Source: Gulbenkiania mobilis (GTDB taxonomy: Bacteria; Pseudomonadota; Gammaproteobacteria; Burkholderiales; Chromobacteriaceae). From it: 64,000 bases of DNA. A program made the position numbers and the translations under genes. How positions within the stretch are numbered: the stretch's first letter is position 1; each line of letters begins with the position of its first letter. Under the pieces are notes generated by a model. The model worked only from the letters and a program-made list of their open reading frames with translations. It ran no database searches and was not told where the DNA came from. This document shows positions 18,666 through 27,791 of this stretch, piece by piece. The DNA lies in the NCBI GenBank assembly GCA_004346645.1, contig SMDA01000001.1:434001-498000 (forward strand), read 5' to 3'.

Positions 18666-19592
18666 ATGACCATTACCGTGCACACCGCCGCCAAGGCTGC
18701 GCCTTCCGCGTCTTCCCAGCCTGGCAGCAACGCTGTTGCCACACCTGCTGACGCGGGTGGTCTCTTCTCCTTGCTGCTTGGTGCGCAACTGGGCCAAGCG
18801 TTCTCCGACCCCCTGAAGACAAGCGCCCAAGGCGAAGGGGATGCCTCGATGGCCAAGGAAAAGCCGGCCACGCTGGGTGCCGAGGCCAACGCGGCCACAC
18901 CCCTCTTCCAGATGGTGCCGGTTACGCTACCGGTCGTGCCGCAACCTGCCCAGCCGCTGAAGCTTGATGCAACGGCCGAGGCGACCGGGGTGGGCGAGGC
19001 GGCTGCAGCGGGCGATCCAACCCTGTGGGCCACCTCGCTGGCCCGCCGGCAGGAGGACGGCAATAACTTGCCGCCCCAGGCGGAAGAGGGTGCCGGGTTC
19101 TTGCCGCTTATGCAGGCGCAGGGCACGCACGGGGGTGCCGAAACGGGCCGCGCCACTTCGGCCAACGTTCCTGTCTTCACGGTACAGGTGCCGGTGTCGG
19201 ACCAGCAGTGGCCGAAGGCCATGGGCCAGCAGCTGATGAACATGGCCCTGCTCAAGGCTGATACTGCCCAGATCCAGATCAACCCACCCCATCTCGGACC
19301 GATCGAGGTCAACCTCAAGCTCAACAATGACCAAGCCCAGGTCGTTTTCACCGCCGCCCTGCCGGCCACGCGCGAGGCGCTGGAAAACAGCATGCCCCGC
19401 CTCGCCTCAATGCTGTCCGCCAGTGGAATCCAGCTAACCGATGCGCAGGTTTCCAGCGGCCAGTCCGGTGACCCGCGCCAGCAGTTCTTCCAGCAGCAGG
19501 CCGCTGCTCGGCAGAAAGGCGCGGCCGTAGCCGAGGACGATCCGCTGGCTGCAATCCGTGCCGCGCGTAGCATCGTCAGCATTTTTGCTTGA
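18666..19592 (+). CDS. fliK: FliK, flagellar hook-length control protein
   Basis: Secreted ruler and substrate-switch protein, 308 residues. The first 200 residues are Ala-, Gly- and Pro-rich without a clear fold. The C-terminal Flg_hook domain is recognisable at about residues 190-270, with LLKADTAQIQINPPHLGPIE and the following VNLKLNNDQAQV. It is shorter than many FliK proteins, but that domain and the place between fliJ and fliL make the call secure. Confidence 0.88.
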   Translation: MTITVHTAAKAAPSASSQPGSNAVATPADAGGLFSLLLGAQLGQAFSDPLKTSAQGEGDASMAKEKPATLGAEANAATPLFQMVPVTLPVVPQPAQPLKLDATAEATGVGEAAAAGDPTLWATSLARRQEDGNNLPPQAEEGAGFLPLMQAQGTHGGAETGRATSANVPVFTVQVPVSDQQWPKAMGQQLMNMALLKADTAQIQINPPHLGPIEVNLKLNNDQAQVVFTAALPATREALENSMPRLASMLSASGIQLTDAQVSSGQSGDPRQQFFQQQAAARQKGAAVAEDDPLAAIRAARSIVSIFA

Positions 19593-19693
19593 TCGATACA
19601 GAGAAACCCGGTCAAGCGTCTGGTCAGTCCGTCCGGAATTCGGGAAAATAGCGCCTGATTACATTACGCGCTCCGATCTGGACGGAAGAACTT

Positions 19694-20215
19694 ATGGCCG
19701 ACGACAAAAAGGTAGCCAAGGCTGAGCAAGGCGAAAAGAAACCTGGCAACAAGCTGATGCTGGTGGTGATCATCCTGCTGGTGCTGCTCTTGGCCGCTGT
19801 GGGGGGGCTAGCCTTCTACATGTTCACCAATGCCCACCAGCAGGCCGCCGGGCAGGAAGCTGCCCATCAGGAAAAGGCGCCCAAGAAGGACAAGGACGCG
19901 CCGCCGGTATTCGCCAAGCTGGAGACCTTCGTGGTGAACCTCAGCGGCGATGGGGGGAGCCTCTTGCAGGTGGACATGCAGGCCGAACTGGCCGACGAGG
20001 CCGCCAAAAAGCGCTTCGAGGAGTACATGCCCAAGATCCGCAGCGGACTGATCCTGCTTCTGTCCTCCAAGACGCCGGAAGAACTGTCCTCTCCGGACGG
20101 CAAGGTCAAGCTGAAGGCCCAGGTGAAGAAAATCATCAACGAGGCCATGGAAGCGGGCGAGGACGAACCGGTAGAAAGCGTCCAGTTCACTTCCTTCATC
20201 ATCCAGAACCAGTAA
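19694..20215 (+). CDS. fliL: FliL, flagellar basal body-associated protein
   Basis: Single-pass inner-membrane protein, 173 residues, that supports stator function. A Lys-rich N-terminus is followed by one membrane segment (LMLVVIILLVLLLAAVGGLA, residues 21-40), a charged linker and the FliL domain (FAKLETFVVNLSGDGGSLLQ onward). A 101-base gap before it is the largest in the fli block, so an internal promoter is possible there, though I see no convincing one. fliM follows after seven bases. Confidence 0.93.
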   Translation: MADDKKVAKAEQGEKKPGNKLMLVVIILLVLLLAAVGGLAFYMFTNAHQQAAGQEAAHQEKAPKKDKDAPPVFAKLETFVVNLSGDGGSLLQVDMQAELADEAAKKRFEEYMPKIRSGLILLLSSKTPEELSSPDGKVKLKAQVKKIINEAMEAGEDEPVESVQFTSFIIQNQ

Positions 20216-20222
20216 AGGCGAG

Positions 20223-21227
20223 ATGGCCGACGATATTCTGTCGCAGGACGAGGTCGATGCCCTTCTGCGGGGCGTGACCGGCGAGGACGACGACAACGAC
20301 GCCGCCCAAGATAGCCAGGGCATCCGCTCCTACGACATCGGACGGCAGGAACGGATCGTCCGTGGCCGCATGCCGACGCTCGAGATCATCAATGAGCGTT
20401 TTGCGCGTAACCTGCGCATCGGGCTGTTCAACTTCATTCGCCGCAACGCCGAGATTTCGGTCGGGCCTGTACGAGTACAGAAGTACAGCGAATTTATCCG
20501 TAACCTGGTGGTGCCCACCAACCTCAACCTGGTTCACGTCAAGCCGTTGCGCGGCACGGGCCTGCTGATCTTCGATCCGGACCTGGTGTTCCTGATCGTG
20601 GACAACCTGTTCGGCAGCGATGGTCGTTACCACGTGCGTGTGGAAGGGCGCGACTTCACGCCAACCGAGCAGCGCATCATCCGCCGTTTGCTGGAAGTGG
20701 TGTTCTCCGAATACCAGAAGGCCTGGGAGCCCGTGCATCCGATCGAGTTCGTCTACCTTCGGTCCGAGATGAACACCCAGTTTGCCAACATTGCCACGCC
20801 GACCGAGGTAGTGGTGGCGGTGACCTTCCACATCGAACTGGGCGCCGGGGGCGGCGATTTCCATGTGTGCCTGCCGTACTCGATGGTGGAACCGATCCGC
20901 GACCTGTTATCCAGCACCATGCAGGCCGACCGTACCGAAGTGGACAACCGCTGGGTCAGCCTGATGACGCGTCAGGTCCAGGCTGCCGACGTCGACCTTG
21001 TGGCCACGCTCGGCCAGGCTTCGGTGACACTGGGGCAGATTCTCAACCTGAAGCAGGGGGACATCGTCACCCTGGAAATTCCGGAGCATCTCGTTGCAGA
21101 CGTGTCCGGGATCCCCGTATTTGAGTGCAGCTACGGCACGTTGCAGGGTCGATACGCATTGCGGGTGGAAAAAATACTGGCCGGGACGCAGGAGTTTGCG
21201 GACCCAGGCAAAGGAGACAGTGCATGA
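20223..21227 (+). CDS. fliM: FliM, flagellar motor switch protein
   Basis: C-ring protein of 334 residues that binds phosphorylated CheY. The N-terminal CheY-binding peptide DILSQDEVDALLRGV is intact. The middle domain includes RNLRIGLFNFIRRNAEISVG, and the C-terminal SpoA domain ends the protein (LGQILNLKQGDIVTLEIPE). It overlaps fliN by four bases (ATGA). Confidence 0.97.
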   Translation: MADDILSQDEVDALLRGVTGEDDDNDAAQDSQGIRSYDIGRQERIVRGRMPTLEIINERFARNLRIGLFNFIRRNAEISVGPVRVQKYSEFIRNLVVPTNLNLVHVKPLRGTGLLIFDPDLVFLIVDNLFGSDGRYHVRVEGRDFTPTEQRIIRRLLEVVFSEYQKAWEPVHPIEFVYLRSEMNTQFANIATPTEVVVAVTFHIELGAGGGDFHVCLPYSMVEPIRDLLSSTMQADRTEVDNRWVSLMTRQVQAADVDLVATLGQASVTLGQILNLKQGDIVTLEIPEHLVADVSGIPVFECSYGTLQGRYALRVEKILAGTQEFADPGKGDSA

Positions 21228-21664
21228 GTGACGAATCGGTCAACAACCCTCCCGCTGATGAAGAAGTGTCGATGGATGACTGGGCAGCCGCCATGGCCGA
21301 GCAGGAGGCCATCGACGCCCAGCAGGCCCCCGAGCCGGTGGCTCAGCCCGCCCACAATCTCTTCCAGGAACTGAACCAGACCCCTGGGGCCGGTCAAGTG
21401 CCTCAGAACCTCGACATGATTCTGGACATCCCCGTACAGCTGACGGTGGAGCTCGGGCGCACCAAGATCGCCATCCGCAACCTGCTCCAACTGGCGCAGG
21501 GTTCGGTGGTGGAGCTCGACGGTCTGGCCGGGGAACCGATGGACGTGCTCGTCAACGGCTGCCTGATCGCGCAGGGCGAGGTGGTGGTGGTCAACGACAA
21601 GTTCGGCATCCGCCTGACTGACATCATCACGCCGGCCGAGCGCATCCGCCGCTTGCAGAAATAA
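21224..21664 (+). CDS. fliN: FliN, flagellar motor switch protein
   Basis: C-ring protein, 146 residues from the ATG at 21224 with AAGGAG at 21211-21216. The acidic, Gln-rich first 65 residues are followed by the SpoA domain ([20 protein letters not shown] to the C-terminal [20 protein letters not shown]). The open frame extends upstream inside fliM, but coupling and the binding site favour the chosen start. Confidence 0.95.
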   Translation: MSDESVNNPPADEEVSMDDWAAAMAEQEAIDAQQAPEPVAQPAHNLFQELNQTPGAGQVPQNLDMILDIPVQLTVELGRTKIAIRNLLQLAQGSVVELDGLAGEPMDVLVNGCLIAQGEVVVVNDKFGIRLTDIITPAERIRRLQK

Positions 21665-21667
21665 GCC

Positions 21668-22123
21668 ATGCCTCGCCTGATTTGGGCTGTCATGTACGCG
21701 GGTCTGGCCAGCCCGGCCTGGGCGGCCGGTGCCGCCGCCGCGGCCCTGCCTGCCGTCACCGCGCCCACACCACTGTCGAGCATGCTGCAGATGGTGCTGG
21801 GACTGGCCCTTGTGCTGGCGTTAATCGTCGCAATGGCCTGGCTCTTCCGGCGCTTTGCCGGAGGCATGATGGCGGGGAACGGGCGTGTGCGCGTGATTGG
21901 GGGCACCCTGATCGGCCAGCGGGAGCGGGTGGTTATCGTCGAGGTGGAAGGGGAGTGGCTGGTGCTGGGTGTGACGCCACATGCAGTCAACCTGCTGACC
22001 CGCCAGCCTCGTCCAGACGACGCGCCTTCTGCTGCGGCCGCCGTACCGGCCGAACCTTTTTCCCGCTGGCTCAAGACCGCACTCGACAGAGCCTCGCGAC
22101 GGGACGATACTCCGCGTTCATGA
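21668..22123 (+). CDS. fliO: FliO, flagellar biosynthesis protein
   Basis: Membrane protein of 151 residues that assists assembly of the FliP ring. It has a signal-like first hydrophobic stretch, then one transmembrane helix ([20 protein letters not shown]) and a small domain with [20 protein letters not shown], the FliO signature. It starts three bases after fliN and overlaps fliP by four. Confidence 0.9.
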   Translation: MPRLIWAVMYAGLASPAWAAGAAAAALPAVTAPTPLSSMLQMVLGLALVLALIVAMAWLFRRFAGGMMAGNGRVRVIGGTLIGQRERVVIVEVEGEWLVLGVTPHAVNLLTRQPRPDDAPSAAAAVPAEPFSRWLKTALDRASRRDDTPRS

Positions 22124-22866
22124 AACACCGCTTTTTCGCCTTTGGCCTGGCTGCGCTACTGGTGCTGCCGCTGGGCGCCTCGGCCGCAGGCCTGCCTTTG
22201 ATGACCAGCACGCCGGCTGCGGGAGGTGGGCAGAGCTATTCGCTCAGCCTGCAGATGCTGCTCTTCATGACGGCGCTGACATTCATCCCGGCCATGCTGC
22301 TGATGATGACCTCGTTCACCCGCATCATCATCGTTCTGTCGCTGCTGAGGCAGGCTCTGGGTACGATGCAGTCTCCGCCCAACCAAGTGCTGATCGGACT
22401 GTCACTGTTCCTGACGCTGTTCATCATGGGTCCCACCTTCGACGAGGTGTACAACAAGGCTTGGTTGCCCTTCTCGGATGACAAGGTCACCTTTGTGCAG
22501 GCATTGGATGAGGCCTCACGTCCGATGAAAGCCTTCATGCTGCGCCAGACCCGTGAGAAGGACCTGCAGTTTTTCATCGAGGTGTCGCAATCGCCGGCGC
22601 CTGCCACGCCCGCCGACGTGTCGATGAAGACCCTGATTCCCGCTTTTGCCATCAGCGAGTTGAAGACCGCCTTCCAGATCGGGTTCATGATCTTTATCCC
22701 CTTTTTGATCATCGATCTGGTGGTGGCGAGCATCCTGATGGCCATGGGGATGATGATGGTGTCGCCCACTACAATCTCACTGCCGTTCAAGCTGATGCTA
22801 TTTGTGCTTGTGGACGGCTGGACTTTGCTCATGGGCTCGCTGGTGCAGAGCTTCTATACCGGTTGA
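22120..22866 (+). CDS. fliP: FliP, flagellar export gate protein
   Basis: Core component of the export gate, 248 residues with a cleavable-looking signal peptide (ending LPLGASAAG). Conserved family blocks are present: [38 protein letters not shown] and [20 protein letters not shown]. Four membrane helices are expected. Its ATG overlaps the fliO stop. Confidence 0.96.
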   Translation: MKHRFFAFGLAALLVLPLGASAAGLPLMTSTPAAGGGQSYSLSLQMLLFMTALTFIPAMLLMMTSFTRIIIVLSLLRQALGTMQSPPNQVLIGLSLFLTLFIMGPTFDEVYNKAWLPFSDDKVTFVQALDEASRPMKAFMLRQTREKDLQFFIEVSQSPAPATPADVSMKTLIPAFAISELKTAFQIGFMIFIPFLIIDLVVASILMAMGMMMVSPTTISLPFKLMLFVLVDGWTLLMGSLVQSFYTG

Positions 22867-22915
22867 CGTCCGGTCTGCCCGTCTCCCGCCCGGCCCACCT
22901 TCACGCGAACCTGCC

Positions 22916-23185
22916 ATGACGCCCGAACTTGCCATCAATATCGTCCAGAACGCCTTCTACATGTTGATCATCGTATCGGCACCGGTGCTTTTGGTGGCGC
23001 TGCTGGTGGGCCTGCTGGTGAGCATCCTGCAGGCTGCCACGCAGATCAACGAAATGACGCTCACCTTCATCCCCAAACTGCTGGCCCTGTTCGTCACGCT
23101 GGTGGTGGCGGGCCCCTGGATGGTGAACACCCTCATCGACTACACCGTGCGGCTGTTCCAGAGCATTCCTAATGTGATCGGCTGA
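22916..23185 (+). CDS. fliQ: FliQ, flagellar export gate protein
   Basis: Two-helix export gate subunit, 89 residues, the standard FliQ length. It has the conserved LVGLLVSILQAATQINEMTL and FIPKLLALFVTLVVAGPWM segments. The ATG at 22916 starts MTPELAINIVQNAF, which matches other FliQ proteins. It overlaps fliR by one base. Confidence 0.95.
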   Translation: MTPELAINIVQNAFYMLIIVSAPVLLVALLVGLLVSILQAATQINEMTLTFIPKLLALFVTLVVAGPWMVNTLIDYTVRLFQSIPNVIG

Positions 23186-23961
23186 TGGTCCCGATCAGCG
23201 ACATCGAGATCAACGCCTTCGTGGCGGCGTTCGGCTGGCCCTTCACCCGGATCGTGGGGCTGATGCTGGCCGACCCCTTGCTTTCCTCGCGCTCCGTGCC
23301 CCGCCGCTTCAAGGCCGGGTTTGCCCTGCTGCTGACATTGCTGCTGGCCCCTCTGCTGCCACCGCTGCCGGCAACGCCCGTGGTATCCGGCGAAGGCCTG
23401 CTGATTCTGGCGCAGCAGCTTCTAATCGGTTTGGCGATGGGGTTCACCATGCGCATCGTGATCACTGCGGTGGAAATGGCGGGCTTTATCATGGGGATGC
23501 AGATGGGGCTGGGATTCGCGATGTTCTACGATCCCCAGCACTCAGCGCAGGTGCCAGCGGTTTCGCGGGTGCTGACGCTGTTCGTCTTCCTCGTCTTCCT
23601 GGCCTTCAACGGCCACCAGATCGTGCTGTCCACCCTGGTAGAAAGCTTTCGTGTGCTGCCCATCGGCGCAGCCCTGCCTTCGGCCAACCTGCGCACCATG
23701 GCCGAGTGGGGTGGGCATCTCTTCTCGTGGGGTCTCTGGCTGGCTCTGCCCGTGGTGGCCGCGCTGCTTGTCACCAACCTCGCCATCGGCGTGATGACCC
23801 GTGCCGCCCCACAGTTCAACATCTTTTCCTTCGGATTTCCGCTCACCCTCCTGATTGGCTTCGGGGCACTGTACTTCTCGCTGCCGTTGATGATGAGCGC
23901 GCTGGAAGCCATCTACCGCGAAGCCTTCCACTTCATGCAGGGGATGCTGAAGGCCCCCTAG
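23185..23961 (+). CDS. fliR: FliR, flagellar export gate protein
   Basis: Export gate protein of 258 residues with about six membrane helices. Family blocks include GMQMGLGFAMFYDPQ, FLAFNGHQIVLSTLVESF and TRAAPQFNIFSFGFPLTLLI. It is the last gene of the flagellar block; flhB, which often follows, is not here. A GGTTGGCCGAAG word (minus orientation) lies at 23678-23689, read as SANL. Confidence 0.96.
   Translation: MVPISDIEINAFVAAFGWPFTRIVGLMLADPLLSSRSVPRRFKAGFALLLTLLLAPLLPPLPATPVVSGEGLLILAQQLLIGLAMGFTMRIVITAVEMAGFIMGMQMGLGFAMFYDPQHSAQVPAVSRVLTLFVFLVFLAFNGHQIVLSTLVESFRVLPIGAALPSANLRTMAEWGGHLFSWGLWLALPVVAALLVTNLAIGVMTRAAPQFNIFSFGFPLTLLIGFGALYFSLPLMMSALEAIYREAFHFMQGMLKAP
23678..23689 (-). repeat. 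Uptake-sequence-like 12-mer (minus orientation)
   Basis: Full copy inside fliR, read as SANL in a loop between membrane helices. Confidence 0.75.
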
Positions 23962-24036
23962 CTTTCTGCTAGAATCCCGGGGTTTTTGACGATGCTGCAG
24001 GGCCGGGACGGCCCGCACCAACCGACTGAGGCAATT

Positions 24037-24762
24037 ATGGCAGGTCACAGCAAGTGGGCTAACATCCAGCACCGCAAGGGTCGCCAGGACGCCAAGCGCG
24101 GCCAGGTCTTTACCAAGCTGATCAAGGAAATCACCGTTGCCGCCCGACTGGGCGGAGGCGACCCGAACATGAACCCGCGTCTGCGCCTGGCCATCGACAA
24201 GGCACTGGACGCCAACATGCCCAAGGACAATATCCAGCGGGCAGTGGACCGGGGTAGCGGCAACCTGGAAGGCGTGGACTACCTGGAGTGCCGCTACGAG
24301 GGCTACGGCATCGGCGGGGCGGCCGTGATGGTGGACTGCCTGACCGACAACAAAACCCGTACGGTTGCAGACGTGCGCCATGCCTTCTCCAAGTATGGCG
24401 GCAACATGGGTACCGACGGTTGCGTGGCCTTTCAGTTCACGCACTGCGGCTATCTGGTGTTCGCCCCGGGCGTGGACGAGGACGCGCTGATGGAAGCCGC
24501 TCTGGAAGCCGGCGCCAACGATGTGGTGACGAACGATGACGGTTCGCTGGAGGTAATCACCGATCCCAACGAGTTCTCCACCGTCAAGGCGGCGCTGGAG
24601 GCCGCCGGCTTCAAGGCTGAAATGGGCGAAGTTACCATGAAGCCGCAGAACGAGACGGTACTGGCGGGCGACGATGCGGTCCGTATGCAGAAGCTGCTCG
24701 ATGCCCTGGAAGACCTGGATGACGTACAGCATGTCTACACCTCGGCTGTGCTCGAAGAATAA
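24037..24762 (+). CDS. yebC: YebC/TACO1-family protein
   Basis: Cytoplasmic protein of 241 residues starting [20 protein letters not shown], the hallmark of the YebC family. Members aid translation of proline stretches or act as DNA-binding regulators. The family core continues through [21 protein letters not shown] and [20 protein letters not shown]. In Neisseriales and other proteobacteria yebC often lies near ruvC, which is not seen here. A strong terminator follows at 24781-24807. Confidence 0.95.
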   Translation: MAGHSKWANIQHRKGRQDAKRGQVFTKLIKEITVAARLGGGDPNMNPRLRLAIDKALDANMPKDNIQRAVDRGSGNLEGVDYLECRYEGYGIGGAAVMVDCLTDNKTRTVADVRHAFSKYGGNMGTDGCVAFQFTHCGYLVFAPGVDEDALMEAALEAGANDVVTNDDGSLEVITDPNEFSTVKAALEAAGFKAEMGEVTMKPQNETVLAGDDAVRMQKLLDALEDLDDVQHVYTSAVLEE

Positions 24763-24780
24763 AACACCGATGTGAACTGG

Positions 24781-24807
24781 AAAAGGCTTGCCGCTGGCAA
24801 GCCTTTT
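24781..24807 (+). terminator. Intrinsic terminator after yebC
   Basis: Perfect 12-bp stem, AAAAGGCTTGCC (24781-24792) with GGCAAGCCTTTT (24796-24807), around the loop GCT, with T residues at the end of the right arm. Confidence 0.85.
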
Positions 24808-24830
24808 CTCTTGGCGCATCCGCTGGGAAA

Positions 24831-24842
24831 GGTTGGCCGAAG
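24831..24842 (+). repeat. Uptake-sequence-like 12-mer abutting a start codon
   Basis: Full copy ending at the base immediately before the ATG of the VanZ-like gene. The flanking AAAGG at its front edge (24828-24832) is ten bases from the ATG and may serve as the ribosome binding site. Confidence 0.75.
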
Positions 24843-25226
24843 ATGGCCCGGTGGTACAAGGGGCGGCCGCAAGCCGCACTGACCCTGGCAGCCCTGTGGT
24901 GGTTGTTTGGGGTGTGGATGCTGTTCCGGCAGGGTGGGGGCCATTCCGGCATCCCCTATTTCGACAAAATAGGTCATTTCAGCCTGTTTGCCGTGCAGGC
25001 GCTGCTGCTGTTCCGCGGGCTGGTCGTGCGTTTTGGCGAGGTCGTAGCCCGGCAGCAGGTGTGGTGCTGCCTGTGTGGATGGGCGGTGCTCTCCGAGGTA
25101 CTGCAGGGCACGCTGACCAGTTACCGGTCGGCCGAAGTGGCCGATGCCTTGGCAGACGGACTCGGCATTGCCGCAGGCCTGGCACTGGCGCGGCTGCGGC
25201 TGCTGCTGGCCGTCAAGCCGGTGTAA
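24843..25226 (+). CDS. VanZ-like membrane protein
   Basis: Small membrane protein, 127 residues, with about four hydrophobic segments. It carries the VanZ-like motif PYFDKIGHFSLFAVQALLLF and a later SEVLQGTLTSYRSAEVADAL stretch, where the conserved acidic and Asp-Ala-Asn-like residues of VanZ family proteins occur. VanZ gives low-level teicoplanin resistance in enterococci, but Gram-negative members have no proven role. The start directly follows a repeat word at 24831-24842. pepP begins 73 bases later. Confidence 0.75.
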   Translation: MARWYKGRPQAALTLAALWWLFGVWMLFRQGGGHSGIPYFDKIGHFSLFAVQALLLFRGLVVRFGEVVARQQVWCCLCGWAVLSEVLQGTLTSYRSAEVADALADGLGIAAGLALARLRLLLAVKPV

Positions 25227-25299
25227 ACTCGCGCTGTACGCTTTCTCCTGCAGCCACCGCCCGGGCCTGCCCCGCCGGTCAAAGAATGGAAGAGGACCC

Positions 25300-26595
25300 A
25301 TGCACCAGAACCATACCGGGCGCCGACAGGCGCTCATGGCCTTGATGAAGGAGGGGATCGCCGTCCTCGCCACCGCGCCCGAGGCCATCCGCAATGCCGA
25401 CACTCATTATCCCTACCGTGCCGACAGTCACTTCTACTACCTGACCGGCTTCACCGAGCCCGAGGCGGTACTGGTGCTGGACGCCACCGCGGGTAAGTCG
25501 ATTCTGTTCTGTCGCGAAAAGAATCTCGACCGCGAAATCTGGGATGGCTTCCGTTTCGGCCCGGAAGGCGCGCGCGAAATGTTTGGCTTTGACGAAGCGT
25601 ATCCCGTCAGCGAGCTGGACAGCCGCCTGCCGGACCTGCTGGCTAATGCGTCCAAGCTTTGGTGGCCGGTGGGCCGCAGCCAGTCCTTTGACCGCCGGGT
25701 GGCGGGGTGGCTGGATGCAGTACGCGCCCGTTACCGTACCGGGGAGGAGGCGCCGGCCGACTTCGGTGACCTGCTGATGCTGGTGGATGCGATGCGGGTG
25801 GTGAAGGACGACGGTGAGATCGGCCTGCTGCGCCGGGCCGGCCAGATTTCTGCCGAAGCGCATGTGCGGGCGATGAAGGCATGCCGGCCTGGCATGTACG
25901 AATACGAGATCGAAGCTGAAATTCTGCATACTTTCGTGCGGCACGGCGCTCGCTCGCCCTCGTACGAGAGCATCGTCGCCGGGGGCGCCAACGCCTGCAC
26001 CCTGCATTACGTGGGCAACAACAGCCGCCTGAACGATGGTGACCTGCTGTTGATCGACGCAGGGTGCGAGCTGAACGGCTATGCGGGCGACATCACCCGC
26101 ACCTTCCCGGTAAGCGGCCGCTTCAGCGCGGCCCAGCGCGACGTCTATGAGGTAGTGCTGGCCGCCGAACTGGCCGCCATCGACAAGGTGCGCCCCGGCG
26201 CCCGCTGGAACGAGCCGGGCGATGCGGCGCTACGCGTTCTGACGCAGGGCATGTTGGACTTGGGTCTACTGCAAGGCTCGGTGGATGGTGTCATCGAATC
26301 GGGGGCGTACCGGCAGTTCTACATGCACAGCATTGGTCACTTCATCGGTCTGGACGTGCACGACGTCGGCCGTCGCAAAGAAGCGGGCGAGTGGATCGCC
26401 TATCGCCCCGGCATGTGTACCACCATCGAGCCCGGGCTTTACATCCGTCCGGCCGAGGGTGTGCCGGAGGTCTTCCACAACATCGGCATCCGGATCGAGG
26501 ACGACGTGCTGGTGACCGAAACAGGACACGAGATCTATACCGAGGCGGTACCCAAACGCATCGACGAGATCGAAGCCCTGATGCAGCAGGCGTGA
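25300..26595 (+). CDS. pepP: PepP, Xaa-Pro aminopeptidase
   Basis: Cytoplasmic metallopeptidase (family M24B), 431 residues, that removes N-terminal residues before proline. The start has GGAAGAGGA upstream. The N-terminal AMP_N domain includes FYYLTGFTEPEAVLVLDA. The metal ligands are visible: two Asp in LLIDAGCELNGYAGDITRTF, His in HSIGHFIGLDVHD, Glu in TTIEPGLYI and Glu in GIRIEDDVLVT. In many proteobacteria pepP precedes ubiH, as here, followed by a second hydroxylase. Confidence 0.95.
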   Translation: MHQNHTGRRQALMALMKEGIAVLATAPEAIRNADTHYPYRADSHFYYLTGFTEPEAVLVLDATAGKSILFCREKNLDREIWDGFRFGPEGAREMFGFDEAYPVSELDSRLPDLLANASKLWWPVGRSQSFDRRVAGWLDAVRARYRTGEEAPADFGDLLMLVDAMRVVKDDGEIGLLRRAGQISAEAHVRAMKACRPGMYEYEIEAEILHTFVRHGARSPSYESIVAGGANACTLHYVGNNSRLNDGDLLLIDAGCELNGYAGDITRTFPVSGRFSAAQRDVYEVVLAAELAAIDKVRPGARWNEPGDAALRVLTQGMLDLGLLQGSVDGVIESGAYRQFYMHSIGHFIGLDVHDVGRRKEAGEWIAYRPGMCTTIEPGLYIRPAEGVPEVFHNIGIRIEDDVLVTETGHEIYTEAVPKRIDEIEALMQQA

Positions 26596-26624
26596 CGCTC
26601 AACCAGTCTGGCAGGATACGAACG

Positions 26625-27791
26625 ATGAAACCGACGATCGACCATGCAGACGTGGCCGTGGTGGGCGGCGGTCCGGTGGGGGCGCTGGCCGCCCTGGGCC
26701 TGGCCCGGGCCGGGCGCAAGGTAGTGCTGGTGGAAACCCGGGCCCGGCGCGCGCCCATTCACGATGCACGCGCCTTGGCGCTTTCCTGGGCCAGCCGCCA
26801 GCGGCTTGAGGAAGAAGGAGCCTGGCCCGCCACGCTGCCAGCCACGCCGATCGATGTGGTGCATGTATCGCAGCAGGGGGCGTGCGGTCGCACGGTGCTC
26901 TCCCGCCAGGACCTGGGGCTGCCGCATCTGGGCTTGGTGGCGGATTATGCAGCGCTCACCGCCGCGCTCAATGCCCGGCTGGAGGAGGCCGGCGTGACGG
27001 TGTTATGGGAGAGCCGCGTGACGGCTGTGAAGTCGCTGGCACGCTATGCGGCGCTGGAGGTGGAATCGGCCGGGCAGCGGGCAGCGCTTACCTGCCGTCT
27101 GGCCGTGCTGGCAGAAGGCGGTGCCTTGGCCGAAACCCTGCCCGGCATCCGCCGCAGCGTCCACGATTACCGGCAGTGCGCACTGCTGGCCCCGGTGACC
27201 TTCGAGGCCCCCCAGACTGGCACGGCGTACGAACGCTTCTCGCTAGATGGCCCGTTTGCCCTCTTACCCTATGGCGATGGCTACATGCTTGTCTGGACAC
27301 GCTCGCCGGAAGAGGCGGCCGCCCTGAGCGGGGATGCGGACATGCTCAAGGTCGCCATTGAGCGGGCGATGGGCGGTCGCCTGGGCGCGGTCACCCATAC
27401 CGGCCCGTGTGCGGTGTTCCCGCTAGTGCTCAAGGAAGTGAACCGCGTGGTAAGCGGCCGGGTTGTGCTGATCGGCAATGCCGCCCAGACCATGCATCCG
27501 GTGGCAGCCCAAGGGCTCAACCTGGGTCTGCGCGACGCCTCGGGCCTGATCGAGGCAGTGGCCGGCAGCCCGGATCCGGGGAGCCCCGAGGTCCTATCGG
27601 GCTATGCTGCCCGTCGTCGCCTGGACAGCCGGGCGGTTGTAGGCTTTACCCACAGCCTGATCCAACTTTTTGACGGGCACGATGCACTGAGCCAGTGGCT
27701 GCGCGGCACCGGCATGAACCTGCTGGACGTGGTGCCGCCGCTGCGACGAGCCTTTGCCAGCCATCTGGTGTTCGGCGTTGGACAGAGATGA
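26625..27791 (+). CDS. ubiH: UbiH-like FAD-dependent ubiquinone hydroxylase
   Basis: Class A flavin monooxygenase of 388 residues for ring hydroxylation in ubiquinone synthesis. It has the FAD-binding VAVVGGGPVGALAALGLARA and a GD-type second motif VLIGNAAQTMHPVAAQGLNL, where the usual Gly-Asp is Gly-Asn, as in several UbiH proteins. AGGA lies before the ATG. It sits between pepP and another hydroxylase and overlaps the latter by four bases. Which ring carbon it modifies cannot be read from sequence; UbiH (C6) is inferred from the pepP neighbour. Confidence 0.82.
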   Translation: MKPTIDHADVAVVGGGPVGALAALGLARAGRKVVLVETRARRAPIHDARALALSWASRQRLEEEGAWPATLPATPIDVVHVSQQGACGRTVLSRQDLGLPHLGLVADYAALTAALNARLEEAGVTVLWESRVTAVKSLARYAALEVESAGQRAALTCRLAVLAEGGALAETLPGIRRSVHDYRQCALLAPVTFEAPQTGTAYERFSLDGPFALLPYGDGYMLVWTRSPEEAAALSGDADMLKVAIERAMGGRLGAVTHTGPCAVFPLVLKEVNRVVSGRVVLIGNAAQTMHPVAAQGLNLGLRDASGLIEAVAGSPDPGSPEVLSGYAARRRLDSRAVVGFTHSLIQLFDGHDALSQWLRGTGMNLLDVVPPLRRAFASHLVFGVGQR

